NCBI RefSeq assembly: GCF_003762925.1
Contig: NZ_RJUK01000001.1
Location: forward strand, 558,001-622,000
Direction of reading: 5' to 3'
DNA: 64,000 bases
Origin: Marinimicrobium koreense
GTDB lineage: Bacteria > Pseudomonadota > Gammaproteobacteria > Pseudomonadales > Cellvibrionaceae
Below are positions 1 through 8,456 of this stretch, piece by piece; within the stretch, counting starts at the first letter, position 1; the number at the start of each line of letters is the position of its first letter. Below the pieces are notes generated by a model, which saw only the letters and a list, made by a program, of their open reading frames with translations, made no database searches and was not told the origin of the DNA. A program made the position numbers and the translations under genes.

Positions 1-1
1 C

Positions 2-1207
2 GCGGTTCCTTTGAAGAACGTTGGCGGAATTTCGGCCGACGACATGTCAGCCGTGAATTTTCTGGAAACCTACGAGCTAACTCTGGTCGAGGGTGAGCAG
101 CGAACGGGCATGGGAATGGAGGTGCAGGACGCCACCATGGGTGGCACCACCTTCAGCAAGCCTCTTGATTTTATTGGCACCAAAAGCTTCGGGTCGCGTG
201 ATGCCTACGCTGACTACGCGGCCAGTTTTGTCCATGAGATTGCTATTCCCGGCTGCGAGACCAACGGTCGGGTCTTTGTCGGTCAGCGCAAAGATCCCTT
301 TGTGGTGAATTTGGGAAAGACCTTTGACCTGGTCAACTATGTGCCCGTCGAAGGCGACAGCATGCGCGGCAACGGTGATGGCGAAGGTTTTCCCGGTGGC
401 ATTACCCAGGACATGGGTAATGATGATCTGGGGAATAAAAATGTGACCGCGCTGGCTTTGGAAATTCCCAAAAGCTGCGTCACCGGTGATGGGAATGGCA
501 CCATAGGCACCTGGACGACTGCCAGCCTGCCTCAGGCCCGTATTCTGAATCCGCAAGCGGAGTTCAATAACACCGAGGTGAATGGTGGTGCCCTGACTCA
601 GGTATCCCGACTGGGGAACCCCCTGGTGAATGAGCTGGTCATCGGTTTGAAAGACAAAGACCGCTTTTCCAGTGCCCACCCGTCTGACGATGGTCAGTTT
701 CTGGACTATGTCAGTCACCCATCGCTCCCTGAACTGTTGAACATTCTGTTCAAAGATGCCGTCAACAGCACTCTGGGGACCAATATGGAAACCCTGGCTC
801 CGACCAACTTTCCTCGCAACGATCTGATTACTGCGTTCCTGACCGGGTTTGAGGGCGTGAATCAGTTGTCGACTGTCACCCCGTCCGAAGTACTTCGCCT
901 CAACACCGGCATTCCCGCAAAGCCGGCGGCGGAGCAGTCGCCCTTCGGCGTTGCCGGTGATGACCTGGCGGGCTTCCCCAATGGTCGTCGTCCCGGTGAC
1001 GACGTCGTGGACATCGCTCTGCGTGTCGTCATGGGCCGCCTGTGCTATCCGATTCCGGTCAATGGCGAACAAACGGATCTGGGACTGTGTGCCCCCGAAG
1101 ATGCCAATACCGGCGAAGTGGCCTTTACCGATGGTGCACCAGTGGACGCCAGCATGATGAAGGTGTCTTTCCCTTACCTGGCAGAACCACTTCCCGGTTC
1201 TGAATAA
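2..1207 (+). CDS. DUF4331 family protein, 5' end outside the window
   Basis: The reading frame is open from the first bases of the window, so the true start and any signal peptide lie upstream; about 400 C-terminal residues are present. The visible sequence resembles DUF4331 proteins: repeated Gly/Asp/Asn-rich strands, a segment reading VFVGQRKDPFVVNLGK near residue 90, and a late block with GRRPGDDVVDIALRVVMG. The family is secreted and common in marine gammaproteobacteria; its biochemical role is not established. It is followed after 11 bases by an Ig-like lipoprotein gene, then by TPR and HupE genes on the same strand, suggesting one cassette. I infer an extracytoplasmic location; nothing here shows a catalytic site. 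Confidence 0.85.
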   Translation, partial: AVPLKNVGGISADDMSAVNFLETYELTLVEGEQRTGMGMEVQDATMGGTTFSKPLDFIGTKSFGSRDAYADYAASFVHEIAIPGCETNGRVFVGQRKDPFVVNLGKTFDLVNYVPVEGDSMRGNGDGEGFPGGITQDMGNDDLGNKNVTALALEIPKSCVTGDGNGTIGTWTTASLPQARILNPQAEFNNTEVNGGALTQVSRLGNPLVNELVIGLKDKDRFSSAHPSDDGQFLDYVSHPSLPELLNILFKDAVNSTLGTNMETLAPTNFPRNDLITAFLTGFEGVNQLSTVTPSEVLRLNTGIPAKPAAEQSPFGVAGDDLAGFPNGRRPGDDVVDIALRVVMGRLCYPIPVNGEQTDLGLCAPEDANTGEVAFTDGAPVDASMMKVSFPYLAEPLPGSE

Positions 1208-1218
1208 AGGAGACTGGT

Positions 1219-1725
1219 ATGAAAACTTACGCAACAGCTTTAATTGCAGCGCTGACGCTGATCATGGTCGGCTGTGGTGGCAGTAGTGGCAAAGATCCCA
1301 AGCCCACCCCTGATCCGAATCAGGCTCCAACCGCCAGTGGTGCCAGTCTGACCACTCAGGCGGATACGGAGCTGACCGGTATGCTCAGTGCCGAAGATGC
1401 TGACGGTGATCCTCTTACCTTCGCTTTGGTGGACGAATCGGTCAATGGCTCGGTGACGATAGAGGCAGACGGATCATTCAGTTATCAGCCCAATGCCACC
1501 TTCACCGGCAATGATTCTTTCAGCTTCCGGGCCTCTGATGGTGATCGCGATTCCAATGTTGCCAACGTGGAGATTGTGATCGAGCCGCTGGAAGTATCCT
1601 TCAGCACATACAGTCGTCAGGCATTTGAGCAGATGCCAACGGATGAACCCCTGCCGGTAAACGGTCGGGTATTCATTCAGGATGTGGCTGAGTCCAATGC
1701 GTACGACGATCTGCTTACACCGTAA
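1219..1725 (+). CDS. Small lipoprotein with a cadherin/Ig-like repeat
   Basis: 168 residues. The N-terminus is a lipoprotein signal peptide: a charged start, a hydrophobic stretch and a lipobox LIMVGC with Cys19 as the lipidated residue, then a Gly/Ser/Pro linker. Residues about 35-122 form one Ig-like/cadherin-like repeat of the kind found in large adhesins, with the typical pieces AEDADGDPLTFALV and ADGSFSYQPNATFTGNDSF. The last 45 residues are unassigned. A GGAGA ribosome site precedes the ATG. It probably anchors on a membrane beside the DUF4331 protein encoded 11 bases upstream. A single repeat is short for this fold, so it may be a binding or assembly partner rather than an adhesin. Confidence 0.8.
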   Translation: MKTYATALIAALTLIMVGCGGSSGKDPKPTPDPNQAPTASGASLTTQADTELTGMLSAEDADGDPLTFALVDESVNGSVTIEADGSFSYQPNATFTGNDSFSFRASDGDRDSNVANVEIVIEPLEVSFSTYSRQAFEQMPTDEPLPVNGRVFIQDVAESNAYDDLLTP

Positions 1726-1784
1726 GCGTTCGATGGTGATGCCAGGGATGGCGATTTTCACAAATGATTAACTGGGAATACTTC

Positions 1785-2873
1785 ATGAACATCCGGATAT
1801 TTTTAGTGATACTGCTGGGTTGGAGTTGTCTGGCACACGCCGAACCCACTATTCCCGAATCCTGTACCACCCTGGTGGCCAAATGGGACCCTGCCGAATT
1901 CAGACAAGCCGATCCGCCCAGCACCGCCGAAGCGCGGTGGCAGTCTGACCCGCAGTCGCGGTTGACTCGCGCCCGGAAGACGATCGAACTTGCCGCCAAA
2001 CCTGGCTACAGCCATTTTTACGATCGAGCGAGGACCCTGTTGGAGGTTCCGGTCGAAGCCCAGACCGATAATCCGGAAGTGTGGTTGTTGTGGGCGAAAG
2101 TACAACAACATTACCATGATTTTGACGCAGCGCTTTCCGCTCTGGAGCGGGTTTTCCGCGCACAACCGGGCCATGTGGAAGCACGTCTGCTCGCCGCCCG
2201 AATTTATCTGATTCAGGGCCTCCCCGATCGCGCACACGGTCACTGCATCGCATTGATCGGCAATGCGGACCTGGTGACCGCCAGCGCCTGTGCCCTGGAG
2301 GTGGCGAGCTATCGGCAGTCTTTGGAGGCCAGCTATCGGAGTCTGCAGGCGCTCGTGCAGCGCGAAGGGTTGCCCGACGACGAGCGAGGCCCCTGGATTG
2401 CCCAGATCCTTGCTGACATGGCGTTGCGTCTGAGTCGGTTCGAGGAAGCCGAGTCGTGGCTCGACCCGCATCTTGACGGCGCCAGCGTCAACTACCTGTT
2501 GCAATGGTCGGAAGTGCAATTGGCGCTCGGTAACCATACTCGAATCATCGAGGAACTGGAGTCTGTGGTCACGGCCGCACCCAATATCGACGATGCACTG
2601 GCCCTTCGTCTGGCGATTGCCGAACAGGCAACCGAGGGTGATCGTTGGAAAGACTACGTTGAAGGGCGCATGGCGTTGCGACTTCAGCGCCAGGATACGC
2701 ATCACGCCTCAGATCTGGCGCGTTACTACCTTGAGGTGGACCCGCAACCCGAGAAAGCACTTCACTGGGCGGAAATCAATTGGGAGAAGGCCCGAGAGCA
2801 CAGTGATCGGCGACTGTTACAGCAGGCCCGCCGCAGTGTGGAAAAAAATATAAGTGAGAAGAGGGCCCACTGA
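1785..2873 (+). CDS. Exported TPR-repeat protein
   Basis: An earlier in-frame ATG exists at 1764, but the ATG at 1785 follows a GGGA ribosome site and starts a clean signal peptide (MNIRIFLVILLGWSCLAHA), so I chose it. The mature protein, about 340 residues, is helical and contains tetratricopeptide-like pairs, for example around VWLLWAKVQQHYHDFDAALSAL and HVEARLLAARIYLIQGL. No enzymatic motif is visible. The stop overlaps the start of the HupE gene by one base (TGATG), so the two are translationally coupled. Together with the DUF4331 and Ig-like genes upstream it probably acts as a periplasmic scaffold; that is inference from context. Confidence 0.85.
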   Translation: MNIRIFLVILLGWSCLAHAEPTIPESCTTLVAKWDPAEFRQADPPSTAEARWQSDPQSRLTRARKTIELAAKPGYSHFYDRARTLLEVPVEAQTDNPEVWLLWAKVQQHYHDFDAALSALERVFRAQPGHVEARLLAARIYLIQGLPDRAHGHCIALIGNADLVTASACALEVASYRQSLEASYRSLQALVQREGLPDDERGPWIAQILADMALRLSRFEEAESWLDPHLDGASVNYLLQWSEVQLALGNHTRIIEELESVVTAAPNIDDALALRLAIAEQATEGDRWKDYVEGRMALRLQRQDTHHASDLARYYLEVDPQPEKALHWAEINWEKAREHSDRRLLQQARRSVEKNISEKRAH

Positions 2874-3988
2874 TGCGTTTTTATCTGCTGGTTTTATTGG
2901 GTGTCTTATCATTCTCGGCCCAGGCCCATCAATTGAGCACGGCCTACCTGAGTGGCGATCTCGGTGCCACTGGCAAAGTTCAGCTCGAGCTGCAAACCCG
3001 GCTCTACGACCTGGAGCGAGCAGTGGGAATGGATACCAATCGCGATGGCGAACTGTTGTGGGGCGAGGTACTGGACAATGCCGCCACACTGGAGACCTAT
3101 CTCCAAGACCGGATCAACCTGCGGCGAGGTGACCGACCCTGCAATCTGTCTTTCGCGGGTCCCTGGAAGGTGGATGAGCACTATGGCGAAGCCTATCTGG
3201 TGACGTCGCTTCAGGCGCAGTGCCCGCTCAGTGGCGACCTCACGCTGGTTTACCAGGCATTTTTTGAGCAACAGCCCGAGCACAAGCTGCTGGTGAACTT
3301 TCGCTCGGAGGCACCGGGCTCAAGCGACACCGACAGTAGCTACCGGGTAATGGATCGCAGTCAGCAGGAGATGATTCTCGGAGGTAGGGAGGGGAATCTG
3401 ATGTTGACCATCAAGGATTTTGTCAAAGAAGGCATCGTTCACATCTGGATCGGTCTGGATCACATTCTGTTTCTGGTGTCGCTGTTGCTGACTTCTGTGC
3501 TGATGCGTGCCTCGGGACAATGGCAGCCGGAAGTGAGTGTGCGCCGTGTTGTGACCAATGCCGTCTGGATCGTGACCGCCTTTACTCTGGCTCACTCGGT
3601 GACGCTCACCGCCACCGCTCTGGGCTGGGTCCAGCCGTCCAGCCGCTGGGTGGAGGTGGCAATTGCTCTGTCGGTGGCATTAGCAGCGCTGAATAATGTC
3701 TTTCCGGTGGTTACTCGCCTGTCTGGAATTACGTTTGCGTTCGGCCTTATCCACGGCTTTGGTTTTGCCGGAGTGTTGGGCGAACTTGGTGTCCCTGCCG
3801 ACCAGGTGCTGCCCACAGTGCTGGCGTTCAATCTGGGCGTTGAAATCGGTCAACTGGCGATCGTGCTGGTGTTGCTGCCTTGTCTCATGCTCTTGCGTCA
3901 CTACCGATGGTTCAGAGGTATTCTGGTGCCGGCTGCCTCTGTGTTGATTGCCGGCTTGGCCATATATTGGGTTATGACTCGAATGTGA
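2873..3988 (+). CDS. HupE/UreJ family membrane protein
   Basis: 371 residues. A signal peptide (cleaved near AQA-H) is followed by an extracytoplasmic domain of about 165 residues that includes an EF-hand-like loop, DTNRDGELLWGE. The C-terminal half is the HupE/UreJ-2 domain, with several membrane segments and the conserved His/Asp motifs IVHIWIGLDHILFLVSLLL and IHGFGFAGVLGELG. Members related to HupE and UreJ are implicated in nickel or cobalt handling, but this long-headed subfamily is uncharacterised. No hydrogenase or urease genes are in the window, so the metal link is only a family-level guess. The start overlaps the TPR gene stop. Confidence 0.88.
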   Translation: MRFYLLVLLGVLSFSAQAHQLSTAYLSGDLGATGKVQLELQTRLYDLERAVGMDTNRDGELLWGEVLDNAATLETYLQDRINLRRGDRPCNLSFAGPWKVDEHYGEAYLVTSLQAQCPLSGDLTLVYQAFFEQQPEHKLLVNFRSEAPGSSDTDSSYRVMDRSQQEMILGGREGNLMLTIKDFVKEGIVHIWIGLDHILFLVSLLLTSVLMRASGQWQPEVSVRRVVTNAVWIVTAFTLAHSVTLTATALGWVQPSSRWVEVAIALSVALAALNNVFPVVTRLSGITFAFGLIHGFGFAGVLGELGVPADQVLPTVLAFNLGVEIGQLAIVLVLLPCLMLLRHYRWFRGILVPAASVLIAGLAIYWVMTRM

Positions 3989-4090
3989 GGCAGTGTTTAT
4001 GCAACATCGATTTTTAATAGGCTCGTTTATGATCCGGCCGCTGGCGGCACTGGTAGCCCCGGGAACGTCGGGGTGACTAGCGGGCTGGAT

Positions 4091-4118
4091 TGTCGGCTTA
4101 GCGAAACGTAAGCCGACA
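4091..4118. repeat. Short palindrome of repeat family B between convergent genes
   Basis: TGTCGGCTTA and TAAGCCGACA form a 10-bp inverted repeat around a short GCGAAACG loop. It lies between the convergent HupE and tesA genes, so it may serve both as a terminator hairpin. The sequence is a variant of the GTCGGATTACGC palindromes found elsewhere in the window. There is no long T-run. Confidence 0.6.
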
Positions 4119-4126
4119 CCATAATC

Positions 4127-4756
4127 TCAATGCGCCTGAAGTACCTCACGCAAGGTCGGCCATACATTCTCCAGAATTTTTGGCTGCGCTTCGGCGTTGG
4201 GGTGAATGCCGTCTCGCTGCATCAACTCATCCTTCGTGGCGATGCCTTCTAGCATAAACGCCACCAGTGGCACATCTTCTTCCTGGGCCAGCTGCGGATA
4301 CACGGCGGTAAACTGATCGGTATAGCGCGGGCCATAATTGGGGGGAATCTGCATGCCCAAGAGCACTACCTCTGCCCCTTGTTCCCGGCTCAATTGAATC
4401 ATTGCGGCGAGGTTGTCGGCGAGATCGCTGATCGGGTAACCGCGTAAACCATCATTGCCGCCCAGCTCCAGAATCACCCATTCCGGGTTGTGCTCGCTCA
4501 GCAGCCGGGGAAGGCGCTTTAGGCCGCCTTCAGTGGTTTCACCGCTGACGCTGGCATTCACCACCGTATGGGGGTAGCCTTCGCGCTCCAGTCGCTCATT
4601 GAGCAGGTTGACCCAGCCATCCTCCTCGTCAATGCCGTAGGCCGCACTCAGGCTGTCACCCAGTACCAGGACGCGTGGGGACTCTGCCCAGGCCACTGAG
4701 GCGAGCGAGAGCAGCAGGGCAAGGGAAATACAGTGCAGTGTGCGGTGTAACGTCAT
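4127..4756 (-). CDS. tesA: Periplasmic GDSL lysophospholipase / acyl-CoA thioesterase I
   Basis: 209 residues from the chosen ATG; an upstream TTG would add 12 residues ahead of the signal peptide and is less likely. A signal peptide ends near AWA-E. The SGNH hydrolase blocks are all present: GDSLS with nucleophile Ser35, the block II Gly, GGND, and DGIHP carrying the catalytic Asp and His near the C-terminus. The family hydrolyses acyl-CoA, lysophospholipids and esters in the periplasm. As in E. coli, it is divergent from ybbA-ybbP, 180 bases away. Confidence 0.95.
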   Translation of the reverse strand: MTLHRTLHCISLALLLSLASVAWAESPRVLVLGDSLSAAYGIDEEDGWVNLLNERLEREGYPHTVVNASVSGETTEGGLKRLPRLLSEHNPEWVILELGGNDGLRGYPISDLADNLAAMIQLSREQGAEVVLLGMQIPPNYGPRYTDQFTAVYPQLAQEEDVPLVAFMLEGIATKDELMQRDGIHPNAEAQPKILENVWPTLREVLQAH

Positions 4757-4872
4757 GGGCGGTTCCGGCTCAGTGGGTGGACACAGGTGCAATAATAACC
4801 TCTGAGAGGCTCATACTGCATGGGTACGCTGATCGGGCGACTAAGGGTCACCGTAAAGAATTGTGAACCGTT

Positions 4873-4901
4873 TTGACACCCTCTCGTAACCAAGGTGCAA
4901 T
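4873..4901 (+). promoter_or_regulatory. Putative sigma-70 promoter of ybbA-ybbP
   Basis: A perfect TTGACA -35 box at 4873-4878 is followed, after 17 bases, by TGCAAT at 4896-4901, 35 bases ahead of the ybbA start. It lies in the divergent tesA/ybbA spacer. Assigned by consensus only. Confidence 0.5.
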
Positions 4902-4936
4902 AGGTCACTCTGTTTTTTGACGAACCAGGACATTTC

Positions 4937-5638
4937 ATGACTTCCACGGCACTGGTACAGGCCAACGGCGTTGGCAAAGTGGTTTCGACCGCAGAAGGGC
5001 AATTGACCATTCTGCACCGCATTTCCCTATCGGTGGCGGCGGGAGAAAGTGTGGCAATCACCGGCCCTTCGGGCTCCGGCAAGTCAACGCTGCTGGGCAT
5101 CCTGGCGGGGCTGGACCTGCCCAGTTTCGGTGAAGTGCAGCTGTGCGGCCAGAACCTGACCGCACTGGACGAAGAGGGACGGGCAAAAGTCCGGGCCGAA
5201 TCCGTCGGTTTCGTGTTCCAGTCGTTTCAACTGCTGCCGGGCCTGACCGCGCTGGAAAACGTCATGCTCCCCATGGAGCTGCATGGCATGAAGAATGCCC
5301 GCAGTCGGGCCGAGGAGTACCTGGCTCGGGTGGGACTTGCCGAGCGTCTGACCCACTACCCGCAACAGCTCTCCGGTGGTGAGCAGCAGCGAGTGGCGGT
5401 GGCGCGGGCCTTTGCCAGCCAGCCCAAGGTGCTGTTTGCCGACGAGCCCACGGGCAACCTCGATATTCACACCGGTGCCAAAATCATCGATCTGCTGTTT
5501 GAACTGAATCGCGAGCAGGGCACCACCCTGATTCTGATTACCCACGAGGAGCGCTTGGCCCAACGCTGCGGTCGTCGCGTTCATCTGGTGGCCGGTTCCC
5601 TTGAACCGGAAACTGACCCCGTGCCAGAGGAGGCCTGA
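4937..5638 (+). CDS. ybbA: ABC transporter ATP-binding protein, YbbA/LolD type
   Basis: 233 residues, the usual length. Walker A is GPSGSGKST (43-51), the Q-loop is in [10 protein letters not shown], the signature is [14 protein letters not shown], Walker B is VLFADEP and the switch His is in LITHEE. It belongs to the MacB/LolD/FtsE group that drives mechanotransmission permeases rather than solute uptake. It is followed at once by its FtsX-like permease partner ybbP and is divergent from tesA, the conserved gammaproteobacterial arrangement. The substrate of YbbAP is unsettled; roles in extracting hydrophobic compounds or lipids have been proposed. Confidence 0.95.
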   Translation: MTSTALVQANGVGKVVSTAEGQLTILHRISLSVAAGESVAITGPSGSGKSTLLGILAGLDLPSFGEVQLCGQNLTALDEEGRAKVRAESVGFVFQSFQLLPGLTALENVMLPMELHGMKNARSRAEEYLARVGLAERLTHYPQQLSGGEQQRVAVARAFASQPKVLFADEPTGNLDIHTGAKIIDLLFELNREQGTTLILITHEERLAQRCGRRVHLVAGSLEPETDPVPEEA

Positions 5639-5642
5639 GCCA

Positions 5643-8108
5643 ATGCTGGCCGCAAGACTACTCTGGCGCAATTGGCGTAGCGGGGAAGTGCGATTGCTGA
5701 GCATCGCCCTGGTGATGGCCGTAATGGTGGTCAGTGCCATCGCCATTTTTACCGACCGGCTTGAAGCCACTCTGGTGCAGCAAAGCAACAACCTGCTCGG
5801 GGCGGACCGGGTGGTTCGGGCGTCCCAACCCCATGATCCGGCCTGGGCAGAAGAAGCCGACGAACGCGATCTTCAGCAGTCCCGACTGGTGGAGTTTTCC
5901 TCCATGGTGTATCGGGGTGATGAGATGCACCTGGCCTCCATCAAGGCGGTGGACGAGGGCTACCCACTGCGTGGTGTGGTGGAAACCACCGATCAACCCT
6001 GGACTACCAAACCTCCGGAAGAAGCCACCGGCATCCCGGCGCCGGGTGAAGCCTGGGTGGATGCGCGCATGCTGCCCCTGCTGGGCATTGAGCTGGGTGA
6101 TACCTTTGGTATCGGCGAGGCGGAACTGGTGGCCAGCCGTGTTCTGGTGCGCCAACCCGATGGTGCCAGTTCCATTTTCATGACCGGTGGCCGGGTCCTG
6201 ATGAACCTTCAGGACCTGCCTGCAACCCGCGTGGTGCAACCGGGCAGCCGGGTGAGCTACCAATGGCTGCTGGCCGCCGACCGGCCCGCCGATCTGGAAG
6301 GGTTTTTAACCTGGCTGGAACCGCAGCTGACGGACCACTATAGGGTGGTGGACATTGAGTCCTCCCAACGCAACCTCGCCCGGACCCTGGATCGCGGCAA
6401 ACAGTTTCTGCTGTTGGCCGCCGTGGTGGGCGTGCTGTTGGCCGGTGTTGCCATCGGGCTTGCGGCCCGCCAGTTTGCCGATCGCCATGTGGATCAGGTC
6501 GCCCTGATGAAAAGCCTCGGAGCGGGCAGTCAGCGTATTCGGAATCTCTACTTCGGTCAGTTGCTTCTCCTGTCACTGGTGGCCTCCGTCATCGGCGTCG
6601 GCCTGGGGGAGGGCTTCCAGCAGGTGGTGGCTTACGGTCTGTCGAGCTTCTTCGCCCTGAATTTGGCACAGCCGGGCTGGCTGGCCTATGTGCTGAGTGT
6701 TCTGAGTGGCCTGGTGTGCCTGATGTTCTTTGCCTTGCCCGCCTTGTGGTTCCTGCCGAAAGTGCCGCCCCTGAAAATCCTGCGTCGGGAACTGAGTGTG
6801 GATAAGGTTCAGGTCTGGACTCAGGTAGTGCTGGCGTTGCTCGCCGTAGTGTTGCTGGTGGTCTTGTTCAGCCGGGATTGGGCGCTGGCGGCGAGCGTCG
6901 TGGCGGCCCTGCTGGTGGTGGTTGTGGTGACCGCCATCCTCGGCTTCGGACTGCTGCACCTGAGCCGCAAACTCACCACCGGGGCCAGCAGTGTCTGGCG
7001 CCTGGCAGTGGCCAACCTGCAGCGCCGGCGCGGCCACAGCCTGGTGCAGATGGTGATCTTCTCGGTGGCGATCATGCTGCTGATCACCCTGACTGTGGTG
7101 CGCACCTCGCTGATACAGGATTGGCAAGCCCAGTTACCGGAGGATGCCCCCAACCACTTCCTGGTCAATGTGGCACCCGAAGACGTCGAGCCGGTACAGA
7201 CCATGCTCGACCGCGAATCCGTGGACCGACAACCGCTGTACCCCATGGTGAGGGGTCGCCTGACACACATCAACGAGCAGGAAAAGTCCCGGGAACGCCT
7301 GAACCGCGAGGCCAACCTGACCTGGACAGACACCCTGGCGGAAGACAACGAGGTAGTGGCCGGGCAGTGGTGGGATCAGTGGTCCGGTGGCGAGCTACCC
7401 GGCGTGTCGGTGGAGCAGGAGCTGGCCGGTGAGCTGGGTATTGAACTGGGTGATATCTTACGATTTTCGATTGGTGGGCTGACACTGGAAGCCGAGGTGG
7501 CCAGCTTGCGGACGCTGGACTGGCGCTCCATGAATCCAAACTTCTTTTTCATCTTTGAGCCTGGAGCCCTGGACGGCTTTTCCGCCACCTACATCACCAG
7601 TGCCTATGTTCCGGCCAGCCAGAAAACACTGATCAACGACCTGATGCGTGAGTACCCCACCATTCTGCTGATCGAACTGGATCGGGTATTCGAGCAGATC
7701 CGATCGATTGTCACCCAGGTGACCAAGGGCATTCAGTTGGTTCTGGTGCTCACGGTAATTGGCGGCATCCTGGTACTTCTGGCGGCGGTCACGACCAGCC
7801 TGGATGCACGCAAACAGGAGGCTGGTCTGCTGCGTGCCCTGGGCAGTCCGCGCCGGTTGGTAGTGGGCAGTGTCTGGGCGGAGTTTTCGATTCTCGGTGG
7901 CCTGTCGGGTTTGATTGCCGTGCTCGGCTCGGAGGCGCTGTTGATGAGTCTGCAGCACTTTGTGCTGGAAATCCCGATCCGACCGCACTACCTTTTCTGG
8001 GTATTGGGCCCGATCCTGGGCGCCGCCTTCGTCGGCCTCCTGGGTGCCCTGAGCTGCCGCAGCGTAGTCACCACCCCACCCGCCGTAGTATTGCGCGAAG
8101 CGGCGTAG
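5643..8108 (+). CDS. ybbP: FtsX-like ABC permease, YbbP type
   Basis: 821 residues from the ATG at 5643, which follows a strong GAGGAGG ribosome site; the frame is open back to 5601, inside ybbA. Architecture: an N-terminal membrane helix (about 20-40), a periplasmic MacB-like domain, a three-helix FtsX bundle beginning near FLLLAAVVGVLLAGVAIG, paired helices in the middle, a second periplasmic domain, and a C-terminal FtsX bundle (LVLTVIGGILVLLAAVTTSL). This double-FtsX, ten-helix layout is typical of YbbP. It should form the inner-membrane partner of YbbA. Confidence 0.95.
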   Translation: MLAARLLWRNWRSGEVRLLSIALVMAVMVVSAIAIFTDRLEATLVQQSNNLLGADRVVRASQPHDPAWAEEADERDLQQSRLVEFSSMVYRGDEMHLASIKAVDEGYPLRGVVETTDQPWTTKPPEEATGIPAPGEAWVDARMLPLLGIELGDTFGIGEAELVASRVLVRQPDGASSIFMTGGRVLMNLQDLPATRVVQPGSRVSYQWLLAADRPADLEGFLTWLEPQLTDHYRVVDIESSQRNLARTLDRGKQFLLLAAVVGVLLAGVAIGLAARQFADRHVDQVALMKSLGAGSQRIRNLYFGQLLLLSLVASVIGVGLGEGFQQVVAYGLSSFFALNLAQPGWLAYVLSVLSGLVCLMFFALPALWFLPKVPPLKILRRELSVDKVQVWTQVVLALLAVVLLVVLFSRDWALAASVVAALLVVVVVTAILGFGLLHLSRKLTTGASSVWRLAVANLQRRRGHSLVQMVIFSVAIMLLITLTVVRTSLIQDWQAQLPEDAPNHFLVNVAPEDVEPVQTMLDRESVDRQPLYPMVRGRLTHINEQEKSRERLNREANLTWTDTLAEDNEVVAGQWWDQWSGGELPGVSVEQELAGELGIELGDILRFSIGGLTLEAEVASLRTLDWRSMNPNFFFIFEPGALDGFSATYITSAYVPASQKTLINDLMREYPTILLIELDRVFEQIRSIVTQVTKGIQLVLVLTVIGGILVLLAAVTTSLDARKQEAGLLRALGSPRRLVVGSVWAEFSILGGLSGLIAVLGSEALLMSLQHFVLEIPIRPHYLFWVLGPILGAAFVGLLGALSCRSVVTTPPAVVLREAA

Positions 8109-8127
8109 GGTTTTTAATGCCTGCTGC

Positions 8128-8222
8128 AACGGCGGATGCGCTTCGCTTATCCGCCCTACGGCCGAGCGCAGCGGTACAGACTCGCGTAGGGCGGATAAGG
8201 CCACAGGCCGCATCCGCCGTTA
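8128..8222. repeat. Family A palindromic repeat, full copy
   Basis: The outer arms AACGGCGGATGCG and CGCATCCGCCGTT are complementary, and the inner arms ATCCGCCCTACG and CGTAGGGCGGAT form a second palindrome around a GAGCGCAGCGG loop. Similar full copies lie at 26845, 36281, 41264 and 53068. Confidence 0.85.
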
Positions 8223-8270
8223 CCCAACTATACGTTGCATGACACCATCGCACCTAACTAGTCGCACTAA

Positions 8271-8383
8271 GGACCAAGAAGGGGGAATACCCTTTCAAGA
8301 CCGTGGAGCGGGGGACCCGCGATGCGAGCCTACATGGACGTATTCACGGCGTGTCTTGAAAGGGTATTCCCCCTTCTTGGTCC
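8271..8383 (+). repeat. Family C long-hairpin element, copy 1
   Basis: A perfect 31-bp inverted repeat (8271-8301 with 8353-8383) encloses a 51-base loop. The loop holds a small hairpin GCGGG-GGA-CCCGC and then the core GCCTACATGGACGTATTCAC followed by GGCG. The core, the AGAC/GTCT base of the stem and a GGA-tipped minor hairpin recur in copies 2 and 3, while the arm sequences do not. Confidence 0.85.
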
Positions 8384-8456
8384 GGTCGTGACGAACCTAC
8401 GCCGCTTAAAATTAACGGTAAACTCTTAACTATCTACACCGCAACGAGGCCCATTC

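Larger units (their letters stand above)
8109..8456. other. Non-coding spacer holding a family A and a family C repeat
   Basis: The 348 bases between ybbP and the MATE gene hold a full family A palindrome (8128-8222) and the longest family C hairpin (8271-8383). No gene is seen. A short AT-richer stretch before 8457 could hold the MATE promoter, but no clear boxes were found. Confidence 0.7.

Noticed and set aside
77-1234. Long minus-strand open frame (385 codons) opposite the DUF4331 gene
   Set aside because: It mirrors the codon structure of the real gene, has no ribosome site and shows no recognisable domain.
8271-8383. Family C hairpins as integron attC sites
   Set aside because: attC sites keep their ends and vary in the middle; these do the opposite, and there are no RYYYAAC/GTTRRRY boxes or integrase gene.
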